Shown: in pieces, positions 54,941 to 63,105 of the stretch
Layout: each line of letters opens with the position of its first letter
Position numbering within the stretch: position 1 is the stretch's first letter
Assembly: GCA_033344815.1 (NCBI GenBank)
Contig: JAWPMR010000001.1
Span: 2,094,136 to 2,158,135 of the forward strand
Reading direction: 5' to 3'
DNA length: 64,000 bases
Origin: Paracoccaceae bacterium
Lineage (GTDB): Bacteria; Pseudomonadota; Alphaproteobacteria; Rhodobacterales; Rhodobacteraceae
Position numbers and translations under genes: made by a program
The notes under the pieces: model-generated
What the model saw: the letters and a program-made list of their open reading frames with translations, nothing else
Database searches by the model: none
What the model was told of the DNA's origin: nothing

Positions 54941-55840
54941 TTACTGCGCTTTCCAGCGGCGGTGCACCCAAAGCCATTGCGACATGTTCGCCCGCACCTG
55001 CGCTTCGAGGCTGTCGTTCAGAGCCTGCGTCATTTCCTCAGGCGTTGTGTGCGGAATTGGCGGTTCAACGATCATTTCAAAACTCAATCCATCCGGTTGA
55101 CGAATGCCGTAGCAGGGCACGAGAAGCGCGTCATACCGCAGCGCCAGTTCTGCCGCCGAAAGCGCTGTATAGGCCGTATGGCCAAAAAACGTGAGCGGCG
55201 CACCAGACGTCATATGCTGGTCAATCAGCATGGCGATGGCATTCCCCGCTTTGAGAAACTTGAGCATTTCCCCCATACCGCGACGTCCGCGCAGAAACAG
55301 CGGCGTGCCTACCTGAGATATGCTTGATACGTAAAAATCGTTGAAGCCTTTATAATTCATGCTGCGATAGAGCCCGCCGACCTTGTGACCACGTTGAATC
55401 AGTTTTGAGCGGGCAATATCATAATTGCCAATATGACCGGACACGATGATGATTGGGCGACCCGTCTCGCGCGCAGTATCAACCGCGTCGATCCCGTCGC
55501 CTCTGATGGGCGTTTGCTCTGCGGTTGCCACCAGATTTTTAGGCGAAAATAACTCGCACAGCGTCCGCCCAATCTGATCCGGCACATCCCGCGTCATCTG
55601 CTCGACGTCTTTTTCGGACATGTCGGGAAAGATGAAATGCAAGTTATCGCGGATCCGATCACGATATCCGATCAGCGGCGCCACAAGGCGCGAAATTACC
55701 CACCCCCCGACCGGCACGCGCCTGCGATACGGCAAAAGCGTCAAAGACCGGATAATCCCGATGATAACGGCGCTCACAATCCGATCCTTCAGATCGACGT
55801 CTTCATCGCTATTTTGGATATTGGAACTGCTCGTGGCCAT
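54941..55840 (-). CDS. Lipid A biosynthesis acyltransferase (LpxL/HtrB type)
   Basis: 299 residues. The acyltransferase motif HX4D is present as GHIGNYD at about residues 134-140. YRSMNYKGFNDFYVSS, FLRGRRGMGEMLKFLKAGN, DQHMTSGAPLTFFGH and VHRRWK near the C-terminus are standard landmarks. It transfers an acyl chain to lipid A precursors or a related lipid at the inner membrane. An N-terminal membrane segment is expected near residue 30. The gene stands alone between the ABC operon and rplT. Confidence 0.9.
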   Translation of the reverse strand: MATSSSNIQNSDEDVDLKDRIVSAVIIGIIRSLTLLPYRRRVPVGGWVISRLVAPLIGYRDRIRDNLHFIFPDMSEKDVEQMTRDVPDQIGRTLCELFSPKNLVATAEQTPIRGDGIDAVDTARETGRPIIIVSGHIGNYDIARSKLIQRGHKVGGLYRSMNYKGFNDFYVSSISQVGTPLFLRGRRGMGEMLKFLKAGNAIAMLIDQHMTSGAPLTFFGHTAYTALSAAELALRYDALLVPCYGIRQPDGLSFEMIVEPPIPHTTPEEMTQALNDSLEAQVRANMSQWLWVHRRWKAQ

Positions 55841-55936
55841 CAGGACTTCGCGTTTGTTCGATTGTGGCTTTGTAGCATTTAAATGCGCTTGCTCAATAGG
55901 TCAGGCACACCATCTTTGGGCAGCACGAGTCATTAG

Positions 55937-55967
55937 AAAACGAAAAACCGCCCCACACCCGGAGCGG
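55937..55967 (-). terminator. Rho-independent terminator of rpmI-rplT
   Basis: On the minus strand CCGCTCC pairs with GGGGCGG around GGGTGT (one G-T pair) and is immediately followed by TTTTTCGTTTTC. It lies 30 bp after the rplT stop, a textbook intrinsic terminator. Confidence 0.9.
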
Positions 55968-55996
55968 CCTTCCTAATCTTGTTGCGCAAAGGAGTT

Positions 55997-56362
55997 TCAG
56001 GCTGCCAATGCGTCTTGAGCTTGCTTCACGATCGCGCCAAAAGCATCGGGCTCATGCACGGCCAGATCAGCCAATACTTTGCGGTCGACTTCGATACCGG
56101 CCAGGGTCAACCCATTGATAAAACGACTGTATGTCAGCGCGTCATCATGGCTGCGCACGGCAGCGTTGATCCGCTGGATCCAAAGGGCGCGGAAATTGCG
56201 CTTGCGATTCTTGCGGTCACGGGTCGCGTATTGATTGGCCTTGTCCACGGCCTGACGGGCAACCTTGAAGGTGCTCTTGCGGCGGCCGTAATAACCTTTG
56301 GCGGCCTTTATGACCTTCTTGTGACGGGCGTGGGTGACTGTACCACCTTTAACTCGGGACAT
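55997..56362 (-). CDS. rplT: Ribosomal protein L20
   Basis: 121 residues, highly basic: [37 protein letters not shown] and [19 protein letters not shown] are family blocks. It binds 23S rRNA in the large subunit. Downstream of rpmI by 11 bp, with its own terminator after it. L20 often represses rpmI-rplT translation through the leader; no specific pseudoknot was checked here. Confidence 0.97.
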   Translation of the reverse strand: MSRVKGGTVTHARHKKVIKAAKGYYGRRKSTFKVARQAVDKANQYATRDRKNRKRNFRALWIQRINAAVRSHDDALTYSRFINGLTLAGIEVDRKVLADLAVHEPDAFGAIVKQAQDALAA

Positions 56363-56373
56363 ATCAGCTCTCC

Positions 56374-56574
56374 TTAGCGGTCGTAGGGCATGAAGCCCTT
56401 GATGATCTTGGCATCGGGTGCAGACAACTCAGTTGTACCCCTTGCGTTACGGATAAATTTGCGGGTCCGCTTGATCATGCCGTGGCGTTTGCCAGCCTGT
56501 CCGCCGATGACCTTGCCAGTGGCCGTCACCTTGAAGCGCTTTTTGGCGCTCGATTTCGTCTTCATCTTGGGCAT
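56374..56574 (-). CDS. rpmI: Ribosomal protein L35
   Basis: 66 residues, complete: [20 protein letters not shown], then [20 protein letters not shown] and [11 protein letters not shown] structural component of the 50S subunit. It is the first gene of rpmI-rplT. The insertion sequence at 56707-58244 lies 132 bp upstream, leaving little room for the native promoter and leader. infC, which usually precedes rpmI, is not in the window. Confidence 0.97.
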   Translation of the reverse strand: MPKMKTKSSAKKRFKVTATGKVIGGQAGKRHGMIKRTRKFIRNARGTTELSAPDAKIIKGFMPYDR

Positions 56575-56706
56575 TTCCGTCTCCTATCGTTCAAGTCGGT
56601 TTCCAGCGCGACTCGGCATGCCACATGGGCCGGTCCCGCAATGAGAAGCCGCTAGTTAGGGGAAAGCATCTCATTTGACAAGAGGCGAATACCGGACCTA
56701 ACACGG

Positions 56707-58244
56707 TGTTGCAACCAAGTAGAAATGTCACCGGTTCTGCAAAGCAGGAATGTCACCAAATGCGCTGAGGGAAGCAAAGCCTGACAGGGCGGAGACCTCA
56801 GCTATCGCAGTCCTGGCTGGCTTTGCGGTCTGCGATGCGCTTTTGGTCTGCAAGGCTGTTCCAGCCTGTATTCCGGCGCCCGTTCTTTTTGTAATTGTTC
56901 TTTGCGCTGACGGGTTTGACCTTTGGCGGAGACGCGGCTTTCTCCTGCTCTTTCTTGATGTGGGCCAGCACAGCGCTGAGATTCTTGTTCTCGGTGATTG
57001 CTGCGTGGGTGACACGCTGTTGGTTCGGATCGAAGATGCTGCAGGGCAGGGCAACGCCTTTGGCACGCACCTGGATGCGTGCATCCGGCATCTCGTAGAC
57101 ATCAACGTATGTGCCAACGAGGCCGCGTGTCAGATCGTTAACCTCCAGCCGGATACGTTTGCGGTCATACTTCAGCGTCAAATCCTTAGTGACATAGCGT
57201 TTGTCGCGGAGACAAAAGACTTCCACGAGGCGATCCGGCGCGATGTTCAAAGCACGATGCAGGTTGTCCGGCTTGGCGGGTGCCTTTGCAAACTTCGCGT
57301 TATAGCGTTCAACGAAGCCCACCAAGAATGCATTGCCATCTTCCATGTTGGAGATACCCGCAAGGCGCAGCTCCTTGACCAACCTGTCCTGCAACGTTCG
57401 GTTCGCGCGTTCGACACGCCCTTTGGCTTGGGATGAATTGGCGCAGATGATCTCGATGTTCAGCTCGGCCAAGGCACGCCCAAACTGAGTCATGCCCGTC
57501 ATGTGTTCATTGGGTTTAGGAACCCTGAACACCGTGTGTTTGTCGCTGTAAAATGCAACCGGGCGACCGTGCTTCAGCAGGTAGCTTTCTAGGGCTTCAA
57601 AGTAGCTGAACGTGCTCTCCGACGTCACAAATAGCAGTTCCATCAACGTGCTGGTCGCATCATCGATGAAGACGAGCAGGGTGCAGGGGTCACCCCGATC
57701 CTCGAACCATCGGTGATCTGAGCCGTCGATCTGAATCAATTCTCCAAAGCACTCCCGGCGCAGTCTGGGCTGATGGAATGTGCGTCGTTGTTTGCGGGAT
57801 AGCCAAATCCCGTCCTCGACCATCCATTTGCGCAATGTCTCGCGCGACATCTTGAGCCCATGATGTTCGGCCAGCATCTCAGCAGCCAATGTCGGCCCGA
57901 AATCCGCGTAGTCCTCTTTGATGAGGCTCAGAGCATAGTCCCGCTTGGCATGATGGATGCGATTATTCGGAGGTTTGCCACGCGCCTTATGCCGGATCGC
58001 CGATGCGCCATCCTGACGGTATCGCTTCAACAGCCGGAAAATCTGCCGACGCGTCAGGTCCAACATGTTCGCAGCGTTGTCGACGCTCAGACGACCATCA
58101 TCGACCTGCGCCAGAACCTCTACACGGTTCAGTTCGCGCTCGCTCATAACCACCCATCCCATGTCTGCTCACCCTCAGTAAGTTTTGAGGGTAGAGTGAC
58201 ATTCCTGAATTGCTCATGGGTGACATTTTAGCTTTGCCGCTACA
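56707..58244 (-). mobile_element. Intact IS (ISNCY/IS1202-like family) with 5-bp target duplication
   Basis: The 1538-bp element starts TGTTGCAACC (56707) and ends with the complement of TGTAGCGGCA (58244). The terminal 26 bp match at 19 positions. Each end carries two copies of an AATGTCACC-type motif: 56723-56732 and 56748-56757 at the left, 58218-58229 and 58196-58207 (complement) at the right. These are probable transposase-binding repeats. The flanks carry an identical CACGG (56702-56706 and 58245-58249), a 5-bp target-site duplication. It has one full transposase gene, so it may be active. Confidence 0.88.
56798..58147 (-). CDS. IS transposase, DDE type (ISNCY/IS1202-like)
   Basis: 449 residues from the ATG at 58147. 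N-terminal helix-turn-helix (LSVDNAANMLDLTRRQIFRL, LLKRYRQDGASAIRHK), then a DDE integrase core: Asp in ELIQIDGSDHRWFEDRG, Asp in AFYSDKHTVFRVPKPNEHM, Glu in SQAKGRVERANRTLQDRLVK. A basic C-terminal tail follows (NNYKKNGRRNTGWN). The gene is intact with no internal stops, and both IS termini are present, so the enzyme is probably functional. The exact IS family label is from memory of the motifs. Confidence 0.9.
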   Translation of the reverse strand: MSERELNRVEVLAQVDDGRLSVDNAANMLDLTRRQIFRLLKRYRQDGASAIRHKARGKPPNNRIHHAKRDYALSLIKEDYADFGPTLAAEMLAEHHGLKMSRETLRKWMVEDGIWLSRKQRRTFHQPRLRRECFGELIQIDGSDHRWFEDRGDPCTLLVFIDDATSTLMELLFVTSESTFSYFEALESYLLKHGRPVAFYSDKHTVFRVPKPNEHMTGMTQFGRALAELNIEIICANSSQAKGRVERANRTLQDRLVKELRLAGISNMEDGNAFLVGFVERYNAKFAKAPAKPDNLHRALNIAPDRLVEVFCLRDKRYVTKDLTLKYDRKRIRLEVNDLTRGLVGTYVDVYEMPDARIQVRAKGVALPCSIFDPNQQRVTHAAITENKNLSAVLAHIKKEQEKAASPPKVKPVSAKNNYKKNGRRNTGWNSLADQKRIADRKASQDCDS

Positions 58245-58372
58245 CACGGGCGACCCGACAATCGGAGTTATGTATAGCTACCGAAATTCGAGAAACGTCG
58301 ACTTTGAGCCCATCTTGCAGAATTTCTATAATCCAGAGAATGTCAGGATTCGACGCTGATAAGGAGTCCCCG

Positions 58373-59173
58373 ATGGAAATTATGTGCTTAAACGGTTGGG
58401 GTGGAAAGCTACACGAAGACTTGCTGCCTTACATCCAAAGCGCCGCTCCCGAAATTCTATGCTTGCAAGAGGTCGTCCATAGTCCATCGTCAGAAAAAGA
58501 TTGGCTGACATACCGTGATGGGGATCACATCCTGCCGCAGCGCGCAAATTTCTTCCGCGATGTGTCCAGAGCATTGCCCGATCATGTAGCTATTTTCTGT
58601 CCAGCCGCGCAGGGTGTTTTATGGGATAAAGACCAGTCGATCCCTTCACAATGGGGTTTAGCAACCTTTGTGCATAAGTCAGTTCCTATCATTGGTCAGG
58701 TTCAAGGCTTCGTCCACAAAACGTTCTCACCGGTTGGCTACGGAGATCACCCTCGATCTCGCAGCGCACATGGCGTGCGGGTGTACGATTACAATTCCAA
58801 TCGTTCCATCAGTGTTACACATATGCATGGGCTGCGCGACTTAAGTGGAAAGATGGATACACCTGAACGTGCAGAGCAGGCACAACGATTACTTAATCTC
58901 TCGCAACGGGTATCAGAGCCAGAAGACTTGACGGTGATCTGTGGAGATTTCAATGTCGAGCCAGATAGTGAGACGCTTCGTATTCTAACAAATGCCGGTC
59001 TATCTGAACTGGTGATTGGACGCGGATTTACGAGCACACGAAATTCTCAATACAAAAAGGCGGGAAGGTTCGCCGATTATATGCTGATCAGTGATGCCGA
59101 CGCGGTGCAGAGATTTGATGTGGTTTACGATCCGGAAGTTTCAGATCATTGTCCGCTCATTTTGAACATTTAG
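58373..59173 (+). CDS. Endonuclease/exonuclease/phosphatase (EEP) superfamily hydrolase
   Basis: 266 residues from the ATG at 58373, chosen because AAGGAG lies seven bases before it; upstream Met codons at 58304 and 58340 lack this. EEP landmarks: MEIMCLNGWGGKLHEDLLPY, catalytic Glu in LCLQEVVHS, Asp-Asn in VICGDFNVEPDSE, and the terminal SDHCPLI. These Mg-dependent enzymes cleave phosphodiesters of nucleic acids, lipids or inositol phosphates; the substrate here is unknown. It abuts the IS (129 bp), so its original promoter may have been displaced. Confidence 0.88.
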   Translation: MEIMCLNGWGGKLHEDLLPYIQSAAPEILCLQEVVHSPSSEKDWLTYRDGDHILPQRANFFRDVSRALPDHVAIFCPAAQGVLWDKDQSIPSQWGLATFVHKSVPIIGQVQGFVHKTFSPVGYGDHPRSRSAHGVRVYDYNSNRSISVTHMHGLRDLSGKMDTPERAEQAQRLLNLSQRVSEPEDLTVICGDFNVEPDSETLRILTNAGLSELVIGRGFTSTRNSQYKKAGRFADYMLISDADAVQRFDVVYDPEVSDHCPLILNI

Positions 59174-59416
59174 CTTAGGCAAACGATGAATTACCTGATC
59201 CCTCCGCAAGCACAGTCCGCGTCCCACCGGTTTTGACACCGTACAGCGAAAGTGAAGTTTGTATTTTACGGAATGGAACCAGATTGAATGACCGAATTGG
59301 CGACTTGAACTGTAGCGCAGCGACAGACATACTGCGAGCGCGAGGCCATGCCGAGTCAGCGAAATCAGAAAGGCGAATGGCGGGAAAGTCCGCACAACCG
59401 CCAGACAGGCTGTGCT

Positions 59417-60865
59417 CTATTCCGGATCAGAGTTGAAAATCAAACGCTCGTCACAAGGAGCGACACGCAAGATGTTGGTACTGCCTGGCACGTTGAAGGG
59501 CACGCCCGCAGTAACCACAATCATGTCATCTTTATCGGCATAGCCCTGCCGTGTCGCTGCGCGCGCTGATTGGACAACGGCCATCTTGAACCGATCCAGC
59601 GGGTCGACGATCACGCAATTGGTGCCCCAATAGAGCGTCAATTGCCGCGCCGTACGAGCCACCGACGTCATCGCAATAATCGGCACACGAGGCCGCTCGC
59701 GTGCGACCAGAGCCGCCGTCGTTCCGCTCTGGGAAAAACAGCAAATGGCCTTGATGTTGGTGGTTTCCGCTATTTCGCGGGCCGCGGAAACAATCCCATC
59801 CGCGATCGTGGCACCTTTGCTTTCGCGAGAGGCTTCGATGATCTGGGTGTAGGTCGGGTCCTGTTCCACTTCGGTCGCGACGTTGTTCATCGTCGTAACC
59901 GCCTCGATGGGATAGGATCCGGCGGCGGATTCCGCCGACAACATCACCGCATCCGCACCCTCATAGATCGCTGTGGCAACATCGGAAACCTCGGCGCGCG
60001 TCGGCATTGGGCTGTCGATCATGCTTTCCATCATCTGTGTGGCGACGATGACAGGTTTGGCCGCCGAGCGGCATTTACGCACGAGACGTTTCTGGATGGG
60101 TGGCACGTTCTGCACCGGCAATTCAACACCCAGATCGCCACGCGCCACCATGATGCCATCACTGACCTTCAGGATGTCGTCAAAATTTTTCACCGCTGCA
60201 GGTTTTTCAATCTTGGACAGAATCGCCGCTCGGCCATTGGCAAGGTCGGAAGCTTCCAACACATCCTCGGGGCGCTGCACAAAACTGAGCGCCAGCCAGT
60301 CCACGCCAAGATCGCACACAAAAGCAAGATCCTTGCGATCCTTGTCCGACAAGGCAGCCAGCGGCAAAACCACATCAGGAACATTCACGCCCTTGCGGTT
60401 TGAAATCACACCGCCAGCGATCACCGTGCAATCGGCAAAATCAGGACCGCAGGCATCCACTTTCAGCCGGATCTTCCCATCATTCACCAACAGGCTCGAC
60501 CCGGGCTCAAGCGCTGCAAAAATCTCCGGATGCGGCAAGCAGACACGTGTGGCGTCCCCTTCGGCCTCATCAAGATCCATGCGAAACGCCGCGCCGTCTT
60601 CCAACATTTCCCCGTCTTCATTGGCGAATACGCCGACGCGAAGTTTCGGTCCCTGCAAGTCGGCCAGAATACAAATGCTGCCACCGCTCTCTTTTTCAAT
60701 CTCACGTATGATGGCGTGCTTTTCACGGATTTCTTCGTGGCTGCCGTGGCTCATGTTGAGCCGGAACACATCTGCTCCAGCCGCATGCAGCGCCTGGATC
60801 ATCTCACGGGTGTCCGAGGCCGGCCCTAGGGTGGCCACGATTTTGACGTTGCGGGTGCGTCTCAT
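59417..60865 (-). CDS. pyk: Pyruvate kinase
   Basis: 482 residues. RTRNVKIVATLGPASDTREM and LNMSHGSHEEIREK at the N-terminus; LADLQGPKLRVGVF; the catalytic Lys/Glu region AAILSKIEKPAAVKNFDDIL, then VARGDLGVELP, ATQMMESMI and AVMLSAESAAGSYP. The last is the pyruvate-kinase signature with the essential Lys/Glu/Asp set intact. Converts PEP and ADP to pyruvate and ATP. Single copy on the minus strand; the C-terminal allosteric domain is complete. Confidence 0.97.
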   Translation of the reverse strand: MRRTRNVKIVATLGPASDTREMIQALHAAGADVFRLNMSHGSHEEIREKHAIIREIEKESGGSICILADLQGPKLRVGVFANEDGEMLEDGAAFRMDLDEAEGDATRVCLPHPEIFAALEPGSSLLVNDGKIRLKVDACGPDFADCTVIAGGVISNRKGVNVPDVVLPLAALSDKDRKDLAFVCDLGVDWLALSFVQRPEDVLEASDLANGRAAILSKIEKPAAVKNFDDILKVSDGIMVARGDLGVELPVQNVPPIQKRLVRKCRSAAKPVIVATQMMESMIDSPMPTRAEVSDVATAIYEGADAVMLSAESAAGSYPIEAVTTMNNVATEVEQDPTYTQIIEASRESKGATIADGIVSAAREIAETTNIKAICCFSQSGTTAALVARERPRVPIIAMTSVARTARQLTLYWGTNCVIVDPLDRFKMAVVQSARAATRQGYADKDDMIVVTAGVPFNVPGSTNILRVAPCDERLIFNSDPE

Positions 60866-61071
60866 CTCAAATGTCGTCCTTATTGGCTTGTTACCGCTAA
60901 CGGATTGCGCATCTTATGTCGCATGATGACTGCCAGAGCAACCACCGTCACCATGGTTAAATTCCATTACTCTTTGATGACACGGCATATGCACCCGGTG
61001 CAAGTAATGCCCGCGCGGTTGACATGCGCGCGCGGCACACCAATCTGGAAGTCATGTAAAAGGAGGCACCC

Positions 61072-61383
61072 ATGCCCACACAGGAAGAGATCGAATTGCA
61101 AGCCGCCGCATTTCGCCGGTTGCAAAAACATCTGATGGAAGACCGCACGGACGTTCAAAACATAGATATGATGAACCTCGCCGGGTTTTGCCGCAATTGC
61201 CTGAGCCGTTGGTATGCCGAGGCTGCCGCTGAAAAAGGCATTCAGATTGGCAAGGACGAGGCGCGTGAACTTTTTTATGGGATGACAATGGAAACATGGA
61301 AAACCCAGTTTCAAACGGACGCCAGCGGGGATCAACAAAAGGCTTTCAAAAAAGCGTTCGCTGAAAATGTAGGCAAAGACTGA
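61072..61383 (+). CDS. DUF1244 family protein
   Basis: 103 residues: MPTQEEIELQAAAFRRLQKH, then QNIDMMNLAGFCRNCLSRWY, GKDEARELFYGMTMETWKTQ, which is the conserved DUF1244 pattern including the FCRNCLSRWY core with two cysteines. Small helical cytosolic proteins of this family are common in proteobacteria and lack a known role. Ribosome site AAGGAGG is upstream. The nearby pyk gene is divergent. Confidence 0.88.
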   Translation: MPTQEEIELQAAAFRRLQKHLMEDRTDVQNIDMMNLAGFCRNCLSRWYAEAAAEKGIQIGKDEARELFYGMTMETWKTQFQTDASGDQQKAFKKAFAENVGKD

Positions 61384-61548
61384 AGCTGGAAACCCGTTCT
61401 CTTTGGGTCCTTGCCCCAGCCTTGTGCACACAAAGGGAAAAATCAGGACGCTCCGGGGCCGGTCGGCATGTGGCCGCCCGGATCAAGGCGGAAGCCTGCC
61501 GTTTTCCCGCATGACGTGTTGACACATATGATCACTGTCTTAAGCCTG

Positions 61549-61567
61549 ACCTCCGAAAAGTGGAGGT
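61549..61567 (+). promoter_or_regulatory. Hairpin covering the ribosome-binding site of the protease gene
   Basis: ACCTCC (61549-61554) pairs with GGAGGT (61562-61567) around GAAAAGT. The second arm is the Shine-Dalgarno GGAGG located seven bases before the ATG at 61574. Folding would block translation, so it may be a thermosensor- or protein-controlled switch. A TTGACA hexamer lies about 30 bp upstream (61519-61524). Confidence 0.5.
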
Positions 61568-61573
61568 TTCTCA

Positions 61574-62350
61574 ATGCGTTTCACAGTGTCTGCACTCCTT
61601 TTCCTGCTTCTGCTACTGCCGCATGCGGCGCTTTCGTCTACCTTGAATTTGTCTTTTGCGACCCCGGCTGGAACGTCAAAGACCCAGTTGCAGTTGCTGG
61701 CTGAGGCTGAGCGTTTTTGGGAAACATTGCTCCCGGGGTATCAGCCAGGGATCACGATCAATGATGTTGTCATCAACGTCTATGCCTTCGACATTGACGG
61801 TGAAGACGGTTTTGTCGCGTTTGGCAGGCCCAACGGCCTCGTAAAGCAGAGCGGTTACACTCTGCCCACGCGCGGGTCAGTTGATTTTGACACCGCCGAC
61901 CTCAATCGCCTTGAAGCGTCCGGGACCCTCTTTGAGGTGCTTTTGCACGAGGTGGCCCATGTTTTGGGGTTCGGCACATTGTGGGAAGCCAACGGTGTCT
62001 ATGAAATTGGCAGCGGCCAATACACCGGGACCAATGCCGTTAATGCGTATCGCGCGGAGTTTGATCCGGTCGCTGAATTCGTACCGGCCGAGTTGGATGG
62101 CGCGCCGGGAACACGCGATGCGCATTGGGACGAAACATGGGCCGGCGGGCCGAACGAGCTGATGACCGGATATGTTGAGCCACCTCTATTTCTGAGCGAG
62201 ACAACAATCGCGTCCTTCCGAGACCTGGGTTATGAAACTCGTGCGGTGGTCACAGCCATCCCGCTCCCGTCCGGGATATGGTTGACCATTGGCGGATTCG
62301 GGTTGCTGATGGTGCCGCGGCTGACAAAACGCCGGCTTCGCACCGGTTGA
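61574..62350 (+). CDS. Leishmanolysin-like zinc metalloprotease with IPLPS-type C-terminal sorting signal
   Basis: 258 residues. Signal peptide (MRFTVSALLFLLLLLPHAAL, cleavage about 21). Catalytic site HEVAHVLGFGTLW (His125, Glu126, His129), third zinc ligand probably His184 in DAHWDE, and a Met-turn-like ELMTGY at about 195-200; this is the M8/leishmanolysin pattern. The C-terminus IPLPSGIWLTIGGFGLLMVP followed by TKRRLRTG is the VPLPA-type PEP-CTERM sorting tail (motif, one membrane helix, basic end). The protein should be exported and anchored or released by an exosortase-like enzyme not in this window. Substrate unknown. Confidence 0.86.
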   Translation: MRFTVSALLFLLLLLPHAALSSTLNLSFATPAGTSKTQLQLLAEAERFWETLLPGYQPGITINDVVINVYAFDIDGEDGFVAFGRPNGLVKQSGYTLPTRGSVDFDTADLNRLEASGTLFEVLLHEVAHVLGFGTLWEANGVYEIGSGQYTGTNAVNAYRAEFDPVAEFVPAELDGAPGTRDAHWDETWAGGPNELMTGYVEPPLFLSETTIASFRDLGYETRAVVTAIPLPSGIWLTIGGFGLLMVPRLTKRRLRTG

Positions 62351-62363
62351 GCATTCGCTCAAC
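62346..62363 (+). terminator. Hairpin after the protease gene
   Basis: GTTGAGC (62346-62352) pairs with GCTCAAC (62357-62363) around ATTC, covering the stop codon, and is followed by GCTCTTTGAGG. A weak intrinsic terminator at best. Confidence 0.5.
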
Positions 62364-62378
62364 GCTCTTTGAGGCGAT

Positions 62379-62580
62379 GGGGGAGACAAGACACCGCGCA
62401 TAAGCATGGATCACACCTTTGTGGCAATGCCAGATATGATTGCCACTTCAAGTGGCACTTTGCGAAACACGTCTCCATCCTGCATCGAGCTGAGCACTCC
62501 CGATCCTCGGTCTGACCGTTCCTGCCATCATTCTGCGCGATACTTGGCGAAAAGGGCTGCGTCAGGGTCTTGTCTCCCCC
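62379..62580. repeat. Inverted-repeat segment, possible miniature transposable element
   Basis: A perfect 14-bp inverted repeat GGGGGAGACAAGAC (62379-62392) and GTCTTGTCTCCCCC (62567-62580) bounds about 174 bp with no gene. Outward extension gives similarity to about 25 bp with mismatches (TTGAGG/CGA versus TTGAGCCG). Inside, a second perfect repeat, GTGGCAAT (62421-62428) and ATTGCCAC (62439-62446), forms a hairpin. A MITE or structured RNA is possible; no transposase is encoded. Confidence 0.5.
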
Positions 62581-62633
62581 CCGGCTCAACTCCAGAGCAC
62601 GCAGCACTCTTTTGGCGCTGAAAACCTGTCGAG

Positions 62634-63101
62634 TCAGGCAAACGTGTAGAGAATGCGCCAATCCGCCATCAGCACGGCCCGCGCCGCACCTTCAACACGA
62701 ACAGTCACACCAGTGAGCACCATCAGGGAACCATCTGGTCTGGACTCCAAAGACCGCAGAGTAAACGTTGCCAGCATCCGGGCACCCGCCGGCACCGGTC
62801 CGGTAAACCTGACCCGGTCAAAACCATAGTTGAGCGATGCAACCTGTCCCTCAATCTGGGGCACACCGCTGTAGGCCATGGCCGACAACATCGACAGCGT
62901 CAAAAACCCATGCGCCACCGTGCCATCAAATCCCGCAGCACTACCAACGGACGGATCCAGGTGGATGGCCTGCCAATCCTCGGTTACATCGGCAAAGGCA
63001 TCAATGCGCGCCTGTGAGATTTCCACCCAATCGGAACGGCCAATTTCCTGCCCTTCCATCGCTTTCAGAGCAGACAGTGAAAGAGACGCAGGTACGGACA
63101 C
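62634..63101 (-). CDS. MaoC-like dehydratase (enoyl-CoA hydratase 2 fold)
   Basis: 155 residues. Hot-dog fold with the hydratase-2 motif DWQAIHLDPSVGSAAGFDGT and VAHGFLTLSMLSAM, containing the catalytic Asp/His pair region (VTEDWQAIHLDP). Such proteins hydrate trans-enoyl-CoA to R-3-hydroxyacyl-CoA or act on related thioesters. It follows the transaminase gene by 4 bp on the minus strand, so they are likely co-transcribed. Confidence 0.9.
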   Translation of the reverse strand: MSVPASLSLSALKAMEGQEIGRSDWVEISQARIDAFADVTEDWQAIHLDPSVGSAAGFDGTVAHGFLTLSMLSAMAYSGVPQIEGQVASLNYGFDRVRFTGPVPAGARMLATFTLRSLESRPDGSLMVLTGVTVRVEGAARAVLMADWRILYTFA

Positions 63102-63105
63102 CGCG

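Noticed and set aside
59174-59416. Possible small gene between the EEP hydrolase and pyk
   Set aside because: Only short unsupported frames; no ribosome site or recognisable product.
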